From positions 1 to 64,000 of the forward strand of contig JAIYCG010000044.1 in the NCBI GenBank assembly GCA_027488115.1: a DNA stretch of 64,000 bases, given 5' to 3'. This document shows positions 15,762-25,417 of the stretch, piece after piece. Under the pieces are notes generated by a model. It did no database searches and had not been told where the DNA came from. It worked only from the letters and a program-made list of their open reading frames with translations. Each line of letters begins with the position of its first letter. Within the stretch, counting starts at the first letter, position 1. The translations under genes were made by a program, and so were the position numbers. Origin of the DNA: Comamonadaceae bacterium. GTDB taxonomy: Bacteria > Pseudomonadota > Gammaproteobacteria > Burkholderiales > Burkholderiaceae_C.

Positions 15762-17519
15762 ATGAAAAAAATTGTTCTCATTGGCATGCCAAATTCTGGC
15801 AAGTCAAGCTTGCTCAATCGCTTGACGGGCTCAAGTGCCAAGGTTGGTAACTGGCCCGGGCTCACGGTTTCTGTGCTGTCTGCCAAGTTGATCGTAGGTG
15901 ATCAAATGGCACAGTTGATTGACTTGCCTGGCATTTATGACTTGAGTGGTTTCTCTGAAGATGAAAAGGTCGTCACCACCTACTTGAATACGCAAAAACC
16001 AGATCTCATTGTGTTCATGATGAACGCCTCACAGGCAGATCGGCAAACGACCTTGTTGTCGCAAGTTTCGGCCTGCGGAGTTCCTGTGGCCATCGTGATG
16101 AACATGGCCGATGAGGCCCATGCTTTGGGTATCACGATCAAAGTCGATGCGTTATCTCAGAAATTAGGTTTGCCCACTTGTTTGCTGTCAGCGAAATACG
16201 GGCAGGGTACAGAGCAATTGCAGAAGCTCATGCGTGAAGGGCTTAAGTCTGGGCCTGCAAGAACTTTGTCTCCTGCCGAAGTCGAACATGCCTTGAAGGT
16301 CAGCGTCGAGGTGCCAGCTCAAGCATCGCACTTGCTGACCGAACGCATCGACAAAGTTTTACTTCACCCTTGGCTTGGCTTGCCTATTTTTTTGGGTGTC
16401 ATGCTGCTTTTGTTTGAGGGTGTGTTTTCTATCGGAAAACCGATGCAAGATGCCATGAGTTGGTTTTTTACAAATGTTCGAACGCAGGCGCTAGAGCCCT
16501 TGTTCAGTGGCTTGCCGCAGCTGTTGCAAGGTTTGTTGTTAGATGGACTTTACAACGGCGTTAGCACGGTGGCCAGTTTCGTGCCCCTGATCATTTTGTT
16601 TTTCCTGTTCTTAGGCGTGGTGGAAGACACGGGCTATTTGTCTCGAGCTGCCTACCTCATGGACGCACTGATGTCCAAGTTTGGAATGGATGGCCGCAGT
16701 TTTGTCATGCTGCTCATGGGATTTGGTTGCAATGTGCCAGCGCTGATGGGAACGCGTGTCATTCGCTCAAAGGGACTGCGCTATCTCACCATGCTGAGCA
16801 TTCCCTTTTCTTTGTGCTCTGCTCGGTTACAGGTCTTTGTCTTGTTCATTGCGGCCATGTTTACAACAGAGCAGGCACCTTGGGTGTTGTTCTCTTTGTA
16901 CTTGGTGAGCATTGCAATGGCCATGCTCACGTCACTTATTTTTAAAAATAAGTATGTCAACATCGATGCATTCGTCTTGGAAATTCCACCTTACCGTTGG
17001 CCTACTTTTCGGCAAATGGTTTTAAAGGGCTGGCAAGAGGTCAGAAACTTCTTGCTCAGAACCACGCGGTTTATCATGTTGGGCGTATTGCTGATATGGG
17101 TGTTGACCAACTTCCCACAGGGTGCAGCAGCGGGCAGCTCAGACACATGGGCAGGACAATTGAGCCACTGGATGGCCCCATTGTTCAACCCCCTGGGGAT
17201 CAATGAACAACTGACCATTGCCTTGGTTTTTGGTTTTGTCGCCAAAGAGGTGGTCATTGGTGCTTTGGCAGTTATTTACGGCCATGAAGGACAAGCTCTG
17301 ATTGACGCCATTGTTCAAAACATAGATTGGATCAGTGCCTACAGCTTCATGCTGTTTGCACTCATCTACACGCCATGTGTATCGACCATCGCCACCATTC
17401 GCAGTGAAACCAAGAGCTGGGCGTTCACGGCCTTGTCGGTGGCGTGGCCAATGTGTGTGGCATGGCTGGTCAGTTTTATGTTCTATCAAACAGCCACTTG
17501 GGTTCATCTTCATGCTTGA
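15762..17519 (+). CDS. feoB: FeoB Fe(II) transporter
   Basis: This 585-residue inner-membrane protein imports ferrous iron. Its N-terminal G domain has G1 G-M-P-N-S-G-K-S-S at residues 8-16, G3 D-L-P-G-I-Y and a degenerate G4 N-M-A-D. The membrane part carries two gate regions, including G-F-G-C-N-V-P-A-L near residue 325 and the P-F-S-L-C-S-A-R loop. At 585 residues it is shorter than the E. coli protein (773), mainly lacking the longer soluble linker and tail, as in many short FeoB proteins. It follows feoA by 18 bases and its end overlaps the next transporter. Confidence 0.93.
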   Translation: MKKIVLIGMPNSGKSSLLNRLTGSSAKVGNWPGLTVSVLSAKLIVGDQMAQLIDLPGIYDLSGFSEDEKVVTTYLNTQKPDLIVFMMNASQADRQTTLLSQVSACGVPVAIVMNMADEAHALGITIKVDALSQKLGLPTCLLSAKYGQGTEQLQKLMREGLKSGPARTLSPAEVEHALKVSVEVPAQASHLLTERIDKVLLHPWLGLPIFLGVMLLLFEGVFSIGKPMQDAMSWFFTNVRTQALEPLFSGLPQLLQGLLLDGLYNGVSTVASFVPLIILFFLFLGVVEDTGYLSRAAYLMDALMSKFGMDGRSFVMLLMGFGCNVPALMGTRVIRSKGLRYLTMLSIPFSLCSARLQVFVLFIAAMFTTEQAPWVLFSLYLVSIAMAMLTSLIFKNKYVNIDAFVLEIPPYRWPTFRQMVLKGWQEVRNFLLRTTRFIMLGVLLIWVLTNFPQGAAAGSSDTWAGQLSHWMAPLFNPLGINEQLTIALVFGFVAKEVVIGALAVIYGHEGQALIDAIVQNIDWISAYSFMLFALIYTPCVSTIATIRSETKSWAFTALSVAWPMCVAWLVSFMFYQTATWVHLHA

Positions 17520-18405
17520 TTCAGACCAAAACCGGCGCAGCAACATGTTGGGCATTGGCTGGATGATTGCGTCCATGGCAGGGTTCTCTATTGAAGACGC
17601 ATTCCTCAAAATCATGACCAAACAGGTGCCAGTGGGGCAAGTTTTGATGATGTTCGGTGCAACTGGGCTTTGTGTCTTTGCCCTCATGGCAAAACGTGCA
17701 GGTGCACCCTTGTTTCAACCAGAAGTCTTTACAAAACACATGTTTTACAGGGCTGTGTTTGAATTCTTTGGTCGCTTGTTCTACATCTTGGCCATTGCCT
17801 TAACGCCCATGTCTTCCGCAACCGCCATCTTGCAGGCGGCACCGTTGTTTGTTGTGTTGGGTGCGCGTATTTTTCTGCGTGAAAAAGTCGATGTCAAAAC
17901 TTGGACAGCGATTTTTGTGGGTCTTTTGGGGGTCTTGATTATTCTTCGGCCCTCTGCGGAAGACTTTTCTTTAATGTCCTTGTTGGCACTGGTTGGAACC
18001 CTTGGTTTTGTTGGTCGAGATTTGTTCTCTCGCACTGCACCCCCTGCATTGACCAAAGAAGTTTTGGGTTTTTATGGCTTTACCACCATGGTATTTGCTG
18101 GCGCGTTCTTTGCAGTTTGGGATGGCAAGCCTTTTGTCCCTTTGCAGACTCAGCAGCTCTTGATGCTTGGCACTGCTTTAATGGCAGGTGTGTTCGGTTA
18201 CACCGCTCTGATGGTGGCCATGCGCACGGGCTCGATTGGGTCGGTTACACCCTACAGATATTCGCGCCTTCTATTTGGGATTTCGATTGGCGTGCTTGTT
18301 TTTGGCGAGCAACTCGATGCGCCCATGCTGTTGGGCTGCGCGGTTGTGATGGGTGCAGGGCTTTTTATTGGTTGGCAAAACCAGCGTCGTCTACCCGCTC
18401 AATGA
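17512..18405 (+). CDS. EamA (DMT) family transporter
   Basis: This protein of 297 residues has about ten membrane spans arranged as two EamA repeats, typical of drug/metabolite transporters. The A-I-L-Q-A-A-P-L-F-V-V-L-G-A segment in repeat 1 and P-Y-R-Y-S-R-L-L-F in repeat 2 are standard. The start at 17512 overlaps the feoB end by eight bases, so it may be iron-regulated with feoAB. The frame remains open further upstream, but only beneath feoB. Substrate unknown. Confidence 0.82.
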   Translation: MLDSDQNRRSNMLGIGWMIASMAGFSIEDAFLKIMTKQVPVGQVLMMFGATGLCVFALMAKRAGAPLFQPEVFTKHMFYRAVFEFFGRLFYILAIALTPMSSATAILQAAPLFVVLGARIFLREKVDVKTWTAIFVGLLGVLIILRPSAEDFSLMSLLALVGTLGFVGRDLFSRTAPPALTKEVLGFYGFTTMVFAGAFFAVWDGKPFVPLQTQQLLMLGTALMAGVFGYTALMVAMRTGSIGSVTPYRYSRLLFGISIGVLVFGEQLDAPMLLGCAVVMGAGLFIGWQNQRRLPAQ

Positions 18406-18706
18406 TCACAGGATCGTTTTCAGGCCGAATGACTCGCACACCATGTTTGCTCAAGATCTCAACATAAACAGAAGCAGCGCCTGCCGTGGCCAATGCACCT
18501 AAGCTTTCAATCACGGCGCTTACTTTGACCACTTCGGCGGTTTCCGCCGTTAATCCCACCTTGCAGTCAAAATCCCAGAAGTCAACGTCTTTGGGCACTG
18601 CACGATTGCGTTCGCGTTTAAAGTATTTGCGAATCTCATGTTTGACAGCTTCTAAGATGCGCTCTGAGTTTTTACCTTCAATTTGAAGGGGAAAGTTCTT
18701 TTTCAT
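18365..18706 (-). CDS. DUF6172 family protein
   Basis: This 113-residue protein starts MKKNFPLQIEGKNSERILEAV and has a K-R-E-R-N-R-A-x-P and D-F-W-D-F-D-C core, the signature of small conserved Burkholderiales proteins grouped as DUF6172. It is charged and probably cytoplasmic, with unknown function. Its last 41 bases overlap the end of the oppositely transcribed DMT transporter, so the C-terminal tail (V-D-D-A-G-F-A-N-Q) is encoded antisense to it. Confidence 0.8.
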   Translation of the reverse strand: MKKNFPLQIEGKNSERILEAVKHEIRKYFKRERNRAVPKDVDFWDFDCKVGLTAETAEVVKVSAVIESLGALATAGAASVYVEILSKHGVRVIRPENDPVIIERVDDAGFANQ

Positions 18707-18796
18707 CGTAAGATCCTAAAGGGGTAAGCGCCCATTCGGGACGTTGAGCAAGGCTCGATTATGGCCGAGCAAGCGCGGCATTGGTGAGCTTATGCT

Positions 18797-19297
18797 TCAG
18801 CCATGTAAAGAAGCGTATTCTTTGATCGTCGGGAGTTTCTTGGGCAGAGCCTTTTTTGGTTTTGTGATTTCCCATCCTAGGCAAGCTAACCAAATGGCCC
18901 TAGGAATAGATTTGGTAGCTGTTTTGTAATAGCTGATCATCCTTCGGCTGACGCCTAATGCATCGGCGGCCGTAGTGAGAGACAAACCGTTTCTTGTCAT
19001 CCATGTCTCGAACATTTGATGGCTGACTTCGCCAGATTGCTCCTTGCCCCAAGCATAGACATTGTCAGCGCCGAGCTCAGTATCAAACCATGCAATACTG
19101 CCATATTGCAGATGCACAGTTTTAAAAATTTCTGGTTTCCTAATTTCAGCAAAGACCTTGAGCTTCATTTGTTTTGCAAGGTCAACATCCAATGATTCGC
19201 CAGTGTTCCAAACAGTTCGAACAGTCCAAGGCGTAAGAGCCACGATACTTTTAATTTTGGGGTAAAAAAATTCGCTCACGAATTGCACCTTAGCCAT
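18797..19297 (-). CDS. DUF2442 domain protein with C-terminal helix-turn-helix
   Basis: This 166-residue protein has an N-terminal DUF2442 region (about residues 10-80: V-W-N-T-G-E-S-L-D-V-D-L, then Y-G-S-I-A-W-F-D). The C-terminal part holds a helix-turn-helix, L-T-T-A-A-D-A-L-G-V-S-R-R-M-I-S-Y-Y. It overlaps the DUF4160 gene by 22 bases, and this pairing is common. The HTH and the palindrome upstream of the operon suggest that it represses its own transcription, as antitoxins do. No direct evidence shows toxin-antitoxin activity. Confidence 0.8.
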   Translation of the reverse strand: MAKVQFVSEFFYPKIKSIVALTPWTVRTVWNTGESLDVDLAKQMKLKVFAEIRKPEIFKTVHLQYGSIAWFDTELGADNVYAWGKEQSGEVSHQMFETWMTRNGLSLTTAADALGVSRRMISYYKTATKSIPRAIWLACLGWEITKPKKALPKKLPTIKEYASLHG

Positions 19298-19503
19298 TCT
19301 TTCAACAGAAATAATCTTTCAAATTCAATCCATACCATTGCATCTTTAATTTCGCGGGCAGAAATTTTCCCAATGATCTTGAGTGATTGGATTGACACAA
19401 TGCAATCTCTGCCGTCAGCAAGCTGAATGTGAACATGAGGTGGAGGGTGGTCGCCAAAGAACATCAAAATTCGACAAGTGGGCAGGATATGTAAGATAGG
19501 CAT
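19276..19503 (-). CDS. DUF4160 domain protein
   Basis: This protein of 75 residues has the DUF4160 signature F-F-G-D-H-P-P-P-H-V-H-I near residues 15-26, with clustered histidines that might bind metal or RNA. It is the first gene of a two-gene unit with the DUF2442-HTH protein. The ATG at 19503 lies eight bases from a 27-base palindrome. The role is unknown; the arrangement looks like a toxin-antitoxin or other self-regulated module. Confidence 0.8.
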   Translation of the reverse strand: MPILHILPTCRILMFFGDHPPPHVHIQLADGRDCIVSIQSLKIIGKISAREIKDAMVWIEFERLFLLKEWLRCNS

Positions 19504-19510
19504 TGTAATA

Positions 19511-19537
19511 GATATAGTGCAACAGTTGCACTATATC
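19511..19537 (-). promoter_or_regulatory. 27-base perfect palindrome, operator of the DUF4160/DUF2442 unit
   Basis: GATATAGTGCAAC (19511-19523) is mirrored exactly by GTTGCACTATATC (19525-19537) around a single central base. It ends eight bases before the DUF4160 start codon, where a bound protein would block initiation. The HTH domain of the second gene is the natural candidate ligand. Confidence 0.75.
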
Positions 19538-19655
19538 CATACCCCGTTAAAAATTCTATTTTGCAATCGAATGCAAACTAAATTTTCGAGGCTCTTCTAC
19601 AAATAACACCTTCAATGTGTCTCAGCGCCTGGAAAGACAATGATGCATCATGCCT

Positions 19656-22600
19656 TCACGACTTTAATCGCTGACCTAGAGCCTGAATACGTCGTCCCCA
19701 TGCCTCGCGAGTCAATTCAATGCTGTCATAAAAACTGGGAACCACCAACAGGGTCAGAATGGTAGAAGTGATGGTGCCACCAATGATGGCAGTGGCCATG
19801 GGTCTGTAAAACTCACTGCCCTCGCCAATGCCAATGGCCACGGGCAGCATGCCCGCAATCAAGGCAAAGGTGGTCATGATGATGGGGCGCAAACGTTTGC
19901 GCCCTGCCGCCATGAGTGCCTCCTCGCGGTCCATGCCCTCGGCTTCTGAAGTGCGTGCAGCATCTAGCAGCAAGATGGCATTTTTAGCCACCAAGCCCAT
20001 GAGCATGATCACGCCGATGAGGCTCATGAGGTTCAATGTGCCGCCAGTTGCAAGCAATGCCAATACAACGCCGATGAGCGACAAGGGCAAGGAAAACATG
20101 ACCGCTAAGGGCGCAGTGAACGAACCAAATTGCATCACCAAAATGAAGTACATCAAACCAATGCCTGAAATCAGGGCGATTCCCATTTCGGCAAACACCT
20201 CTTTTTGATCCTTAGACGCGCCATCAAGTTCAAGACCGTATCCCTCTGGGAAGTTGATGTTCTTGGCAATCTTCAAGGCATCTGCAGTGACTTCGCCAGA
20301 AGAGCGTCCCTGCACGTTGGCTGAAACGCCAATGGTTCTCTTGCCATCGGAGTGTTCAATCTTGGACGGCGCCTTGCCCATGGAGACCTTGGCAATTTGG
20401 GCCAAGGGTACAACCGTATTCATGCCGCTGACCGTGATGGGCAAACGTTCAATGTTGGCAGCACTCATGCGATCTTCAGGCGCTAAACGAACTGCAACAT
20501 CGCGTGACTCTCCGGTGGGGTCAACCCAGTCACCGACTTCGATGCCTGCAAAGGCGACGCGCAATGCATTGGCAGTGTCAGTGACGGAAATGCCCAGTGA
20601 GTTGGCAAGGCCGCGGTCCAATTCAATTTGTAATTCGTTCTGTGGGTCTTGTTGTGACAAGCCCACATCGACAGCGCCAGGAACTTCTTTCAGTTGCGCC
20701 ATGAATTCGGTGGTAATGGCCAGCAGTTTGCGCGAATCAGTCCCGCTAAATCGAATCTGCACAGGTTTTGCTGCGCCATTCGACAAGTCGTCAAGCACTG
20801 TGTACTCGGCGCCCACCAATTGGGAGGTTCGCTTGCGCAGTTCAATGGCGATGGCTTGTGCTGTGCGTTTGCGATCGGTACTCTTTCCGATGTCCACGTA
20901 AATGCGGCCACCACTTGGATTGATATAACTGTTGGTGGCCTTGGTCTCAGGCAAAGTGCGCGCCATCACTGCGGCTGCTTCCAACTTCATGCGGGCATAC
21001 TCTAGATTGCTACTGGCTGGCGTTCGAACATCGATGGCCAGCGTTTTGCCATCTGACTTGGGTAAGAAACTTGAACCACCAAATTGGTATTGCAAAAAGA
21101 TGGCACCCAAAAAACTGACAACTGCAAACGCAATCATCCAGCGACGGTGATGCAAAGCCCATGCAATGACATTGCCATAAAGATCGGCTTGATGGTCAAA
21201 CCAAGTATTGAATTGCTGAAGTTTGAGGCTGATGCCTTTTTTGGGCTTGAGATGCTCACCAGGTGGATCGCCCCAATAAGCTGACAGCATGGGGTCCAGT
21301 GTGAATGAAATGAGCAAACTCACCAAGACAGATGCCACCACCGTGAGGCCAAAAGGTCGGAACCATTCTCCTGACACACCTGGCATGAAGCCCACAGGAA
21401 TGAACACGGCCACAATGGAGAAGGTAGTGCCTGCAACCGCCATGCCAATTTCAGACGTTCCGTTCAAGGCAGCAGTTCGCCTGTCGGCACCGCGTTCCAT
21501 GTGACGCACGATGTTTTCTCGCACCACAATGGCATCGTCAATGAGCACGCCAATGGCCAAGGACAAGCCCAGCAAACTCATGAAGTTGAGTGTGAAGCCG
21601 CACAACCAAACGGCAATGAATGCAGTGATGACGGAGGTGGGCAATGACAGCGCAGTGATCAGGGTTGAACGCCAAGAATTTAAAAAGACATAGACCACAA
21701 AAATAGTGAGACCCGCACCAAAGATCAGTGCATCCACCACATTGTTCAGACTGTTTTTGGCTTCGACACCCCCGTCTTGCGTGATTTCAAGCTGTGTCCC
21801 TTCTGGCAGTGTTTTGTTAACCTCTGCCACCAATGCACGTATCTCGTTAGCCACACTGACCGTAGAGGCGTTTCGAGAGCGTGTAATGGCCAAACCCACG
21901 TTGGGCTTGCCGCTTCTGACACTCATGGTGCTTAGTTCGGCAAAGCTGTCGGATACGGTGGCCACTTGGCCAAGCCGAATGAGATCGGAGCCACTTCGTT
22001 TGATGACAATCTGATTGAACTCTGCAGGCGTTTCAAGACGGCCGAGCAAACGAATACTTTGATCTTCCAGGGCACCGCGAATTTTGCCAACCGGGGCTGT
22101 AGCGTTTTGAGTTCTCAGCGCGTTGACAACTTCGGTGACAGAAAGATTCACTTCACGCAGTTTTTGCGCATGCAGCAACACACTCAACTCACGTTTCAGT
22201 GCACCATTGACATTGACTTGTGCAACACCAGAAATACCTCGAAACTTGTCTGCGAGCTGATCTTCTGCGATGCGTGATATTTCGGCATGGCTCTGACTGG
22301 AGGAAGAGAGCGCCAATTGCATGATGGGTTGAGCACCGGGGTCAATTCGAAGAATGACAGGTTCGCGAATTTCGGTGGGCAGTTTGTAGCGCACCTTGCC
22401 AATGGCGTTTCGGACGTCGTCGGAAGCTTCCACCATGTTCTTCTTAAATTCGAAGAACACCTGAATGTTGGCGTTGCCTTCGCTGGCTGTGCCGCGCAAA
22501 TCTTTGATACCGTTGACCGATTGCATGGCCTTCTCTACTCGGTTGAGCACTTCTCGTTCAACCGTGTCAGGCGATGCGCCGGGATAACTGATGTCGATGA

Positions 22601-22736
22601 CCAGCAATGGCAAGTCGACGTCGGGAATTTGATTGACCTTGAGTTTGTTCAATGCCAAAAGCCCTACGGCCATGAGCATGAGCAAAATAACGACCGTGAC
22701 AATCGGTTTTTTGACGCTGAAATTAGAAAGAAACAT
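19656..22736 (-). CDS. RND efflux transporter permease (HAE1/AcrB type)
   Basis: This 1026-residue inner-membrane pump follows the AcrB plan: a first membrane span near residues 10-30, two large periplasmic loops and twelve membrane helices. It has the family segments P-G-A-S-P-D-T-V-E near residue 53, G-V-L-I-D-D-A-I-V-V-R-E in helix 4 (proton-relay aspartates) and the P-R/L-R-P-I-I-M-T-T-F region near residue 950. It exports small molecules together with the adaptor encoded three bases upstream. No outer-membrane channel gene is adjacent, so it probably shares a TolC-like partner. Substrates are not predictable from sequence. Confidence 0.93.
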   Translation of the reverse strand: MFLSNFSVKKPIVTVVILLMLMAVGLLALNKLKVNQIPDVDLPLLVIDISYPGASPDTVEREVLNRVEKAMQSVNGIKDLRGTASEGNANIQVFFEFKKNMVEASDDVRNAIGKVRYKLPTEIREPVILRIDPGAQPIMQLALSSSSQSHAEISRIAEDQLADKFRGISGVAQVNVNGALKRELSVLLHAQKLREVNLSVTEVVNALRTQNATAPVGKIRGALEDQSIRLLGRLETPAEFNQIVIKRSGSDLIRLGQVATVSDSFAELSTMSVRSGKPNVGLAITRSRNASTVSVANEIRALVAEVNKTLPEGTQLEITQDGGVEAKNSLNNVVDALIFGAGLTIFVVYVFLNSWRSTLITALSLPTSVITAFIAVWLCGFTLNFMSLLGLSLAIGVLIDDAIVVRENIVRHMERGADRRTAALNGTSEIGMAVAGTTFSIVAVFIPVGFMPGVSGEWFRPFGLTVVASVLVSLLISFTLDPMLSAYWGDPPGEHLKPKKGISLKLQQFNTWFDHQADLYGNVIAWALHHRRWMIAFAVVSFLGAIFLQYQFGGSSFLPKSDGKTLAIDVRTPASSNLEYARMKLEAAAVMARTLPETKATNSYINPSGGRIYVDIGKSTDRKRTAQAIAIELRKRTSQLVGAEYTVLDDLSNGAAKPVQIRFSGTDSRKLLAITTEFMAQLKEVPGAVDVGLSQQDPQNELQIELDRGLANSLGISVTDTANALRVAFAGIEVGDWVDPTGESRDVAVRLAPEDRMSAANIERLPITVSGMNTVVPLAQIAKVSMGKAPSKIEHSDGKRTIGVSANVQGRSSGEVTADALKIAKNINFPEGYGLELDGASKDQKEVFAEMGIALISGIGLMYFILVMQFGSFTAPLAVMFSLPLSLIGVVLALLATGGTLNLMSLIGVIMLMGLVAKNAILLLDAARTSEAEGMDREEALMAAGRKRLRPIIMTTFALIAGMLPVAIGIGEGSEFYRPMATAIIGGTITSTILTLLVVPSFYDSIELTREAWGRRIQALGQRLKS

Positions 22737-22739
22737 GTT

Positions 22740-23906
22740 TTATTGACCTACTTTGGCGCCTGTGTCTGCGCGCAAGGTGAAGGTTTGTCCATCTTTCAAA
22801 GAACTGCTGTTCGTGCGCAATAGTTTGTCACCAGCTGTCAGCCCTGAGTTCACCACCCATGCACCTAGCCGTGTGTCTCGGTCGCCCAATTGAATGTTGC
22901 GCTTCACAATTTTGTTGCCATCTAAAACCCATGCAAAGACTTTGTCGCCTTCTCTGCGGAGGCTACTTTCGGAAATCATCAAAGCTGACTTGCTTGATGT
23001 TTCGATCACCCCTTCGGCAAACAGCCCCACGATGGGAGGGCGATCTTTTCCGTTGATCTCGACAATCACTGAAACTTGCCGCGTCACAGGGTTGGCAGCG
23101 CCGTCAATGCGTTTGACAGTGCCTCGGCTGCCCAGCAAATCGCCAGATTGCGCTATGCCATTGATGCGAAAATTGACACGCTGACCCACTTTCAAGCTGC
23201 CCATTTGGTCTGCAGACACTTGCCCTTCGAACCGCATGCTACTGGGGTCAATGACCTGTATCAGTTCTTTGCCAATTTGTGCGGTGTCGCCTGCTGAAGC
23301 TTTTCTAGAGCTCACAACGCCATGAAAAGGCGCCCGAACCTCTGTTCGATCGAGTTGTTGCTTGGCAGCCGCAACTCGGGCTTTGCCAGCTACAAATTCA
23401 CTCTGTGCGCTGTTGCGTTTGACTTCAGACTCTTCTAAGCCTTGCATGGACACCATGCCTTGCGCTTGCAAAGATTTAATCCGTTGATATTGCCTTTCTG
23501 CGCCATCTAAAGATTGCGTTGCAGCGCGAAGCGATTCCTCTGCAGAATGGAGGTTGTCTCGCAAAACCGAGCTGTCTAAGCTGACCAGCAAGTCGCCTTT
23601 GCGAACAATCTCACCATTTTCTTTGTGAACCTTCATGACCATGGCTGCAACCTCGGCCCGCAGATCGGCACGAATCTCAGGTTGCAGCGATCCAGTAATC
23701 ACAGGCCCAGTGCCGTGCTCTAAAGCGCCCAATTGCAAGACGTCCTCGTTGCCTAAACTCAGGGTCACAGACTCGGTCGTTTTGCCTGCTTCGGTATCTG
23801 GTTTTTTGCAAGCCACCAAAGCGCTGCTAAGACCCACGCAAAGCGCAACAGATAAAAGCTTGTAGTGGGCAATGGGAAAATGACCCAAGAAAGGTGAACG
23901 CAACAT
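22740..23906 (-). CDS. RND efflux periplasmic adaptor (membrane fusion) lipoprotein
   Basis: This 388-residue protein starts with a signal peptide ending in a lipobox-like S-A-L-V-A-C (about residues 28-33), so it is probably anchored in the inner membrane by lipid. It has the HlyD-type hairpin: a lipoyl half motif, V-H-K-E-N-G-E-I-V-R-K-G-D-L-L-V-S-L, then a coiled-coil pair, then the second lipoyl half with R-A-P-F-H-G-V-V-S. It bridges the permease to an outer-membrane channel. It is the first gene of the efflux unit, and a dyad lies 31 bases upstream. Confidence 0.92.
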   Translation of the reverse strand: MLRSPFLGHFPIAHYKLLSVALCVGLSSALVACKKPDTEAGKTTESVTLSLGNEDVLQLGALEHGTGPVITGSLQPEIRADLRAEVAAMVMKVHKENGEIVRKGDLLVSLDSSVLRDNLHSAEESLRAATQSLDGAERQYQRIKSLQAQGMVSMQGLEESEVKRNSAQSEFVAGKARVAAAKQQLDRTEVRAPFHGVVSSRKASAGDTAQIGKELIQVIDPSSMRFEGQVSADQMGSLKVGQRVNFRINGIAQSGDLLGSRGTVKRIDGAANPVTRQVSVIVEINGKDRPPIVGLFAEGVIETSSKSALMISESSLRREGDKVFAWVLDGNKIVKRNIQLGDRDTRLGAWVVNSGLTAGDKLLRTNSSSLKDGQTFTLRADTGAKVGQ

Positions 23907-23936
23907 GGGAACTCCAACTACGAAAAAAGTAAACGT

Positions 23937-23956
23937 ATTACATCATGAGATGTGAT
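23937..23956 (-). promoter_or_regulatory. Inverted repeat upstream of the RND efflux operon
   Basis: ATTACATC (23937-23944) faces GATGTGAT (23949-23956), with seven of eight positions complementary and a four-base centre. It is 31 bases upstream of the adaptor start codon and is a plausible repressor operator. No cognate regulator gene is adjacent. Confidence 0.4.
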
Positions 23957-24001
23957 TGGCTGACCTCAAAGGCCTAGGTCGAATTGGTCAAATTTTTAAA
24001 A

Positions 24002-25288
24002 TTAAGTGACGGCTTTTTTGTGTGAAAAACGAGGCTGTTGCCATTCGTTGCTGTCCATGACTTCCTTCAAGTGCCGTACGGCATGCCAGACATCGACAAA
24101 TCGTGTGTACATGGGCGTTAGGCCAAATCGCAAAATATCAGCTTGAAATTTTCCATCGCCCGCACGAAAGTCGCCAACCACACCTCTTTCAATCAAGGCC
24201 TGCACGATGGCGTAAGCGCCTTCACTTCGAGTGAGGCTGACTTGTGAGCCTCGCATTTCTTCATCAAGGGGCGTTGCTATGCCAAACTCATGGGCCGACA
24301 GTTCGACTTGAACCAAGCGCATAAAGAGGCCTGTCAGTGCCAAAGATTTTTTTCTCAATGCAGGCATACCGCCCAGTTTCTCAACTTCTAAAAATGTATC
24401 AAGTGCAGTGTCTAGTGCCGTCAAACTGAGAATGGGTTGAGTGCCGCATTGGTATCTTGCAATGCCGGTGGCGGGTTGGTAATCTGATGTAAATTCAAAT
24501 GGCGCAGAATGCCCCCACCACCCACTCAGAGGTTGCCAAAAGCGATTGGTGTGCATGGCGTTGACCCAAACAAAGGCAGGCGCACCAGGACCACCGTTCA
24601 GGTATTTGTAACCGCAACCCACTGCAAAGTCAGCTTCAGAACCATTTAAGTCAACAGGCACAGCACCTGCACTGTGTGCCAAATCCCATACGGTCAATGC
24701 CCCCACGTTGTGCGCTGCAGCAGTCATGGCTAGCATATTGAACATGGCACCTGTACGGTAGTTGACATGCGTCAACATCAGCACGGCTACGTCTTCTTGC
24801 AATGCGATTTCTAGCTCATCTGCTTCGACCAATTTCAGGGTGAAGCCCCGCTCTTTGCACAAAGCTTCTGCGATGTAGAGGTCGGTGGGGAAATTGGTGC
24901 GTTCACTCAGTATGATTTTTTTCTCTGGGTGGTCGGCCTCAGAAATGGACATCGCTGCACTCAGCACTTTGAACAAGTTGATGGAGGTACTGTCGGCGGC
25001 TACCACTTCGTCCTCTTCCGCGCCAATCAGCCTTGCAATTTTGTTGCCCACCAGAAGTGGCATCTGAAACCAGCCTGCAGAATTCCAACTTTTGATGAGG
25101 TCTTGTCCCCACTCTTGCGCCACTGCCGCTGCGACGCGTGCGGGCGTGGCCTTGGGCAATACACCAAGGGAGTTGCCGTCAAGGTAAATCAGACCTTCCG
25201 GCACTTGATACAAATCCCTCAGTGAACGCAGTGAATCTGCTTGATCGAGAGCCAAACATTCGGCAAGGGTGATACTTTGAGTGTGCAT
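24002..25288 (-). CDS. kynU: Kynureninase
   Basis: This 428-residue PLP enzyme cleaves L-kynurenine (or 3-hydroxykynurenine) to anthranilate and alanine in tryptophan catabolism. Family marks include I-Y-L-D-G-N-S-L-G near the start, W-D-L-A-H-S-A-G-A with the PLP-binding aspartate, and G-C-G-Y-K-Y-L-N-G-G-P-G with the Schiff-base lysine. Length is normal. It lacks neighbouring kynA and kynB genes, so the rest of the pathway, if present, is elsewhere. It is transcribed away from modB. Confidence 0.94.
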   Translation of the reverse strand: MHTQSITLAECLALDQADSLRSLRDLYQVPEGLIYLDGNSLGVLPKATPARVAAAVAQEWGQDLIKSWNSAGWFQMPLLVGNKIARLIGAEEDEVVAADSTSINLFKVLSAAMSISEADHPEKKIILSERTNFPTDLYIAEALCKERGFTLKLVEADELEIALQEDVAVLMLTHVNYRTGAMFNMLAMTAAAHNVGALTVWDLAHSAGAVPVDLNGSEADFAVGCGYKYLNGGPGAPAFVWVNAMHTNRFWQPLSGWWGHSAPFEFTSDYQPATGIARYQCGTQPILSLTALDTALDTFLEVEKLGGMPALRKKSLALTGLFMRLVQVELSAHEFGIATPLDEEMRGSQVSLTRSEGAYAIVQALIERGVVGDFRAGDGKFQADILRFGLTPMYTRFVDVWHAVRHLKEVMDSNEWQQPRFSHKKAVT

Positions 25289-25417
25289 GGTGTTTTCAGA
25301 GTTCTCTTGGGGCGCAAAGAAAGCGCGCTCTGGTATTCCTAGTGTCGGTTATAGCCTACAAATGAAGAAATTTGGCAAGGAACTAGGTTGGAGGCACTTC
25401 ATCGTAAACTTACAAGC

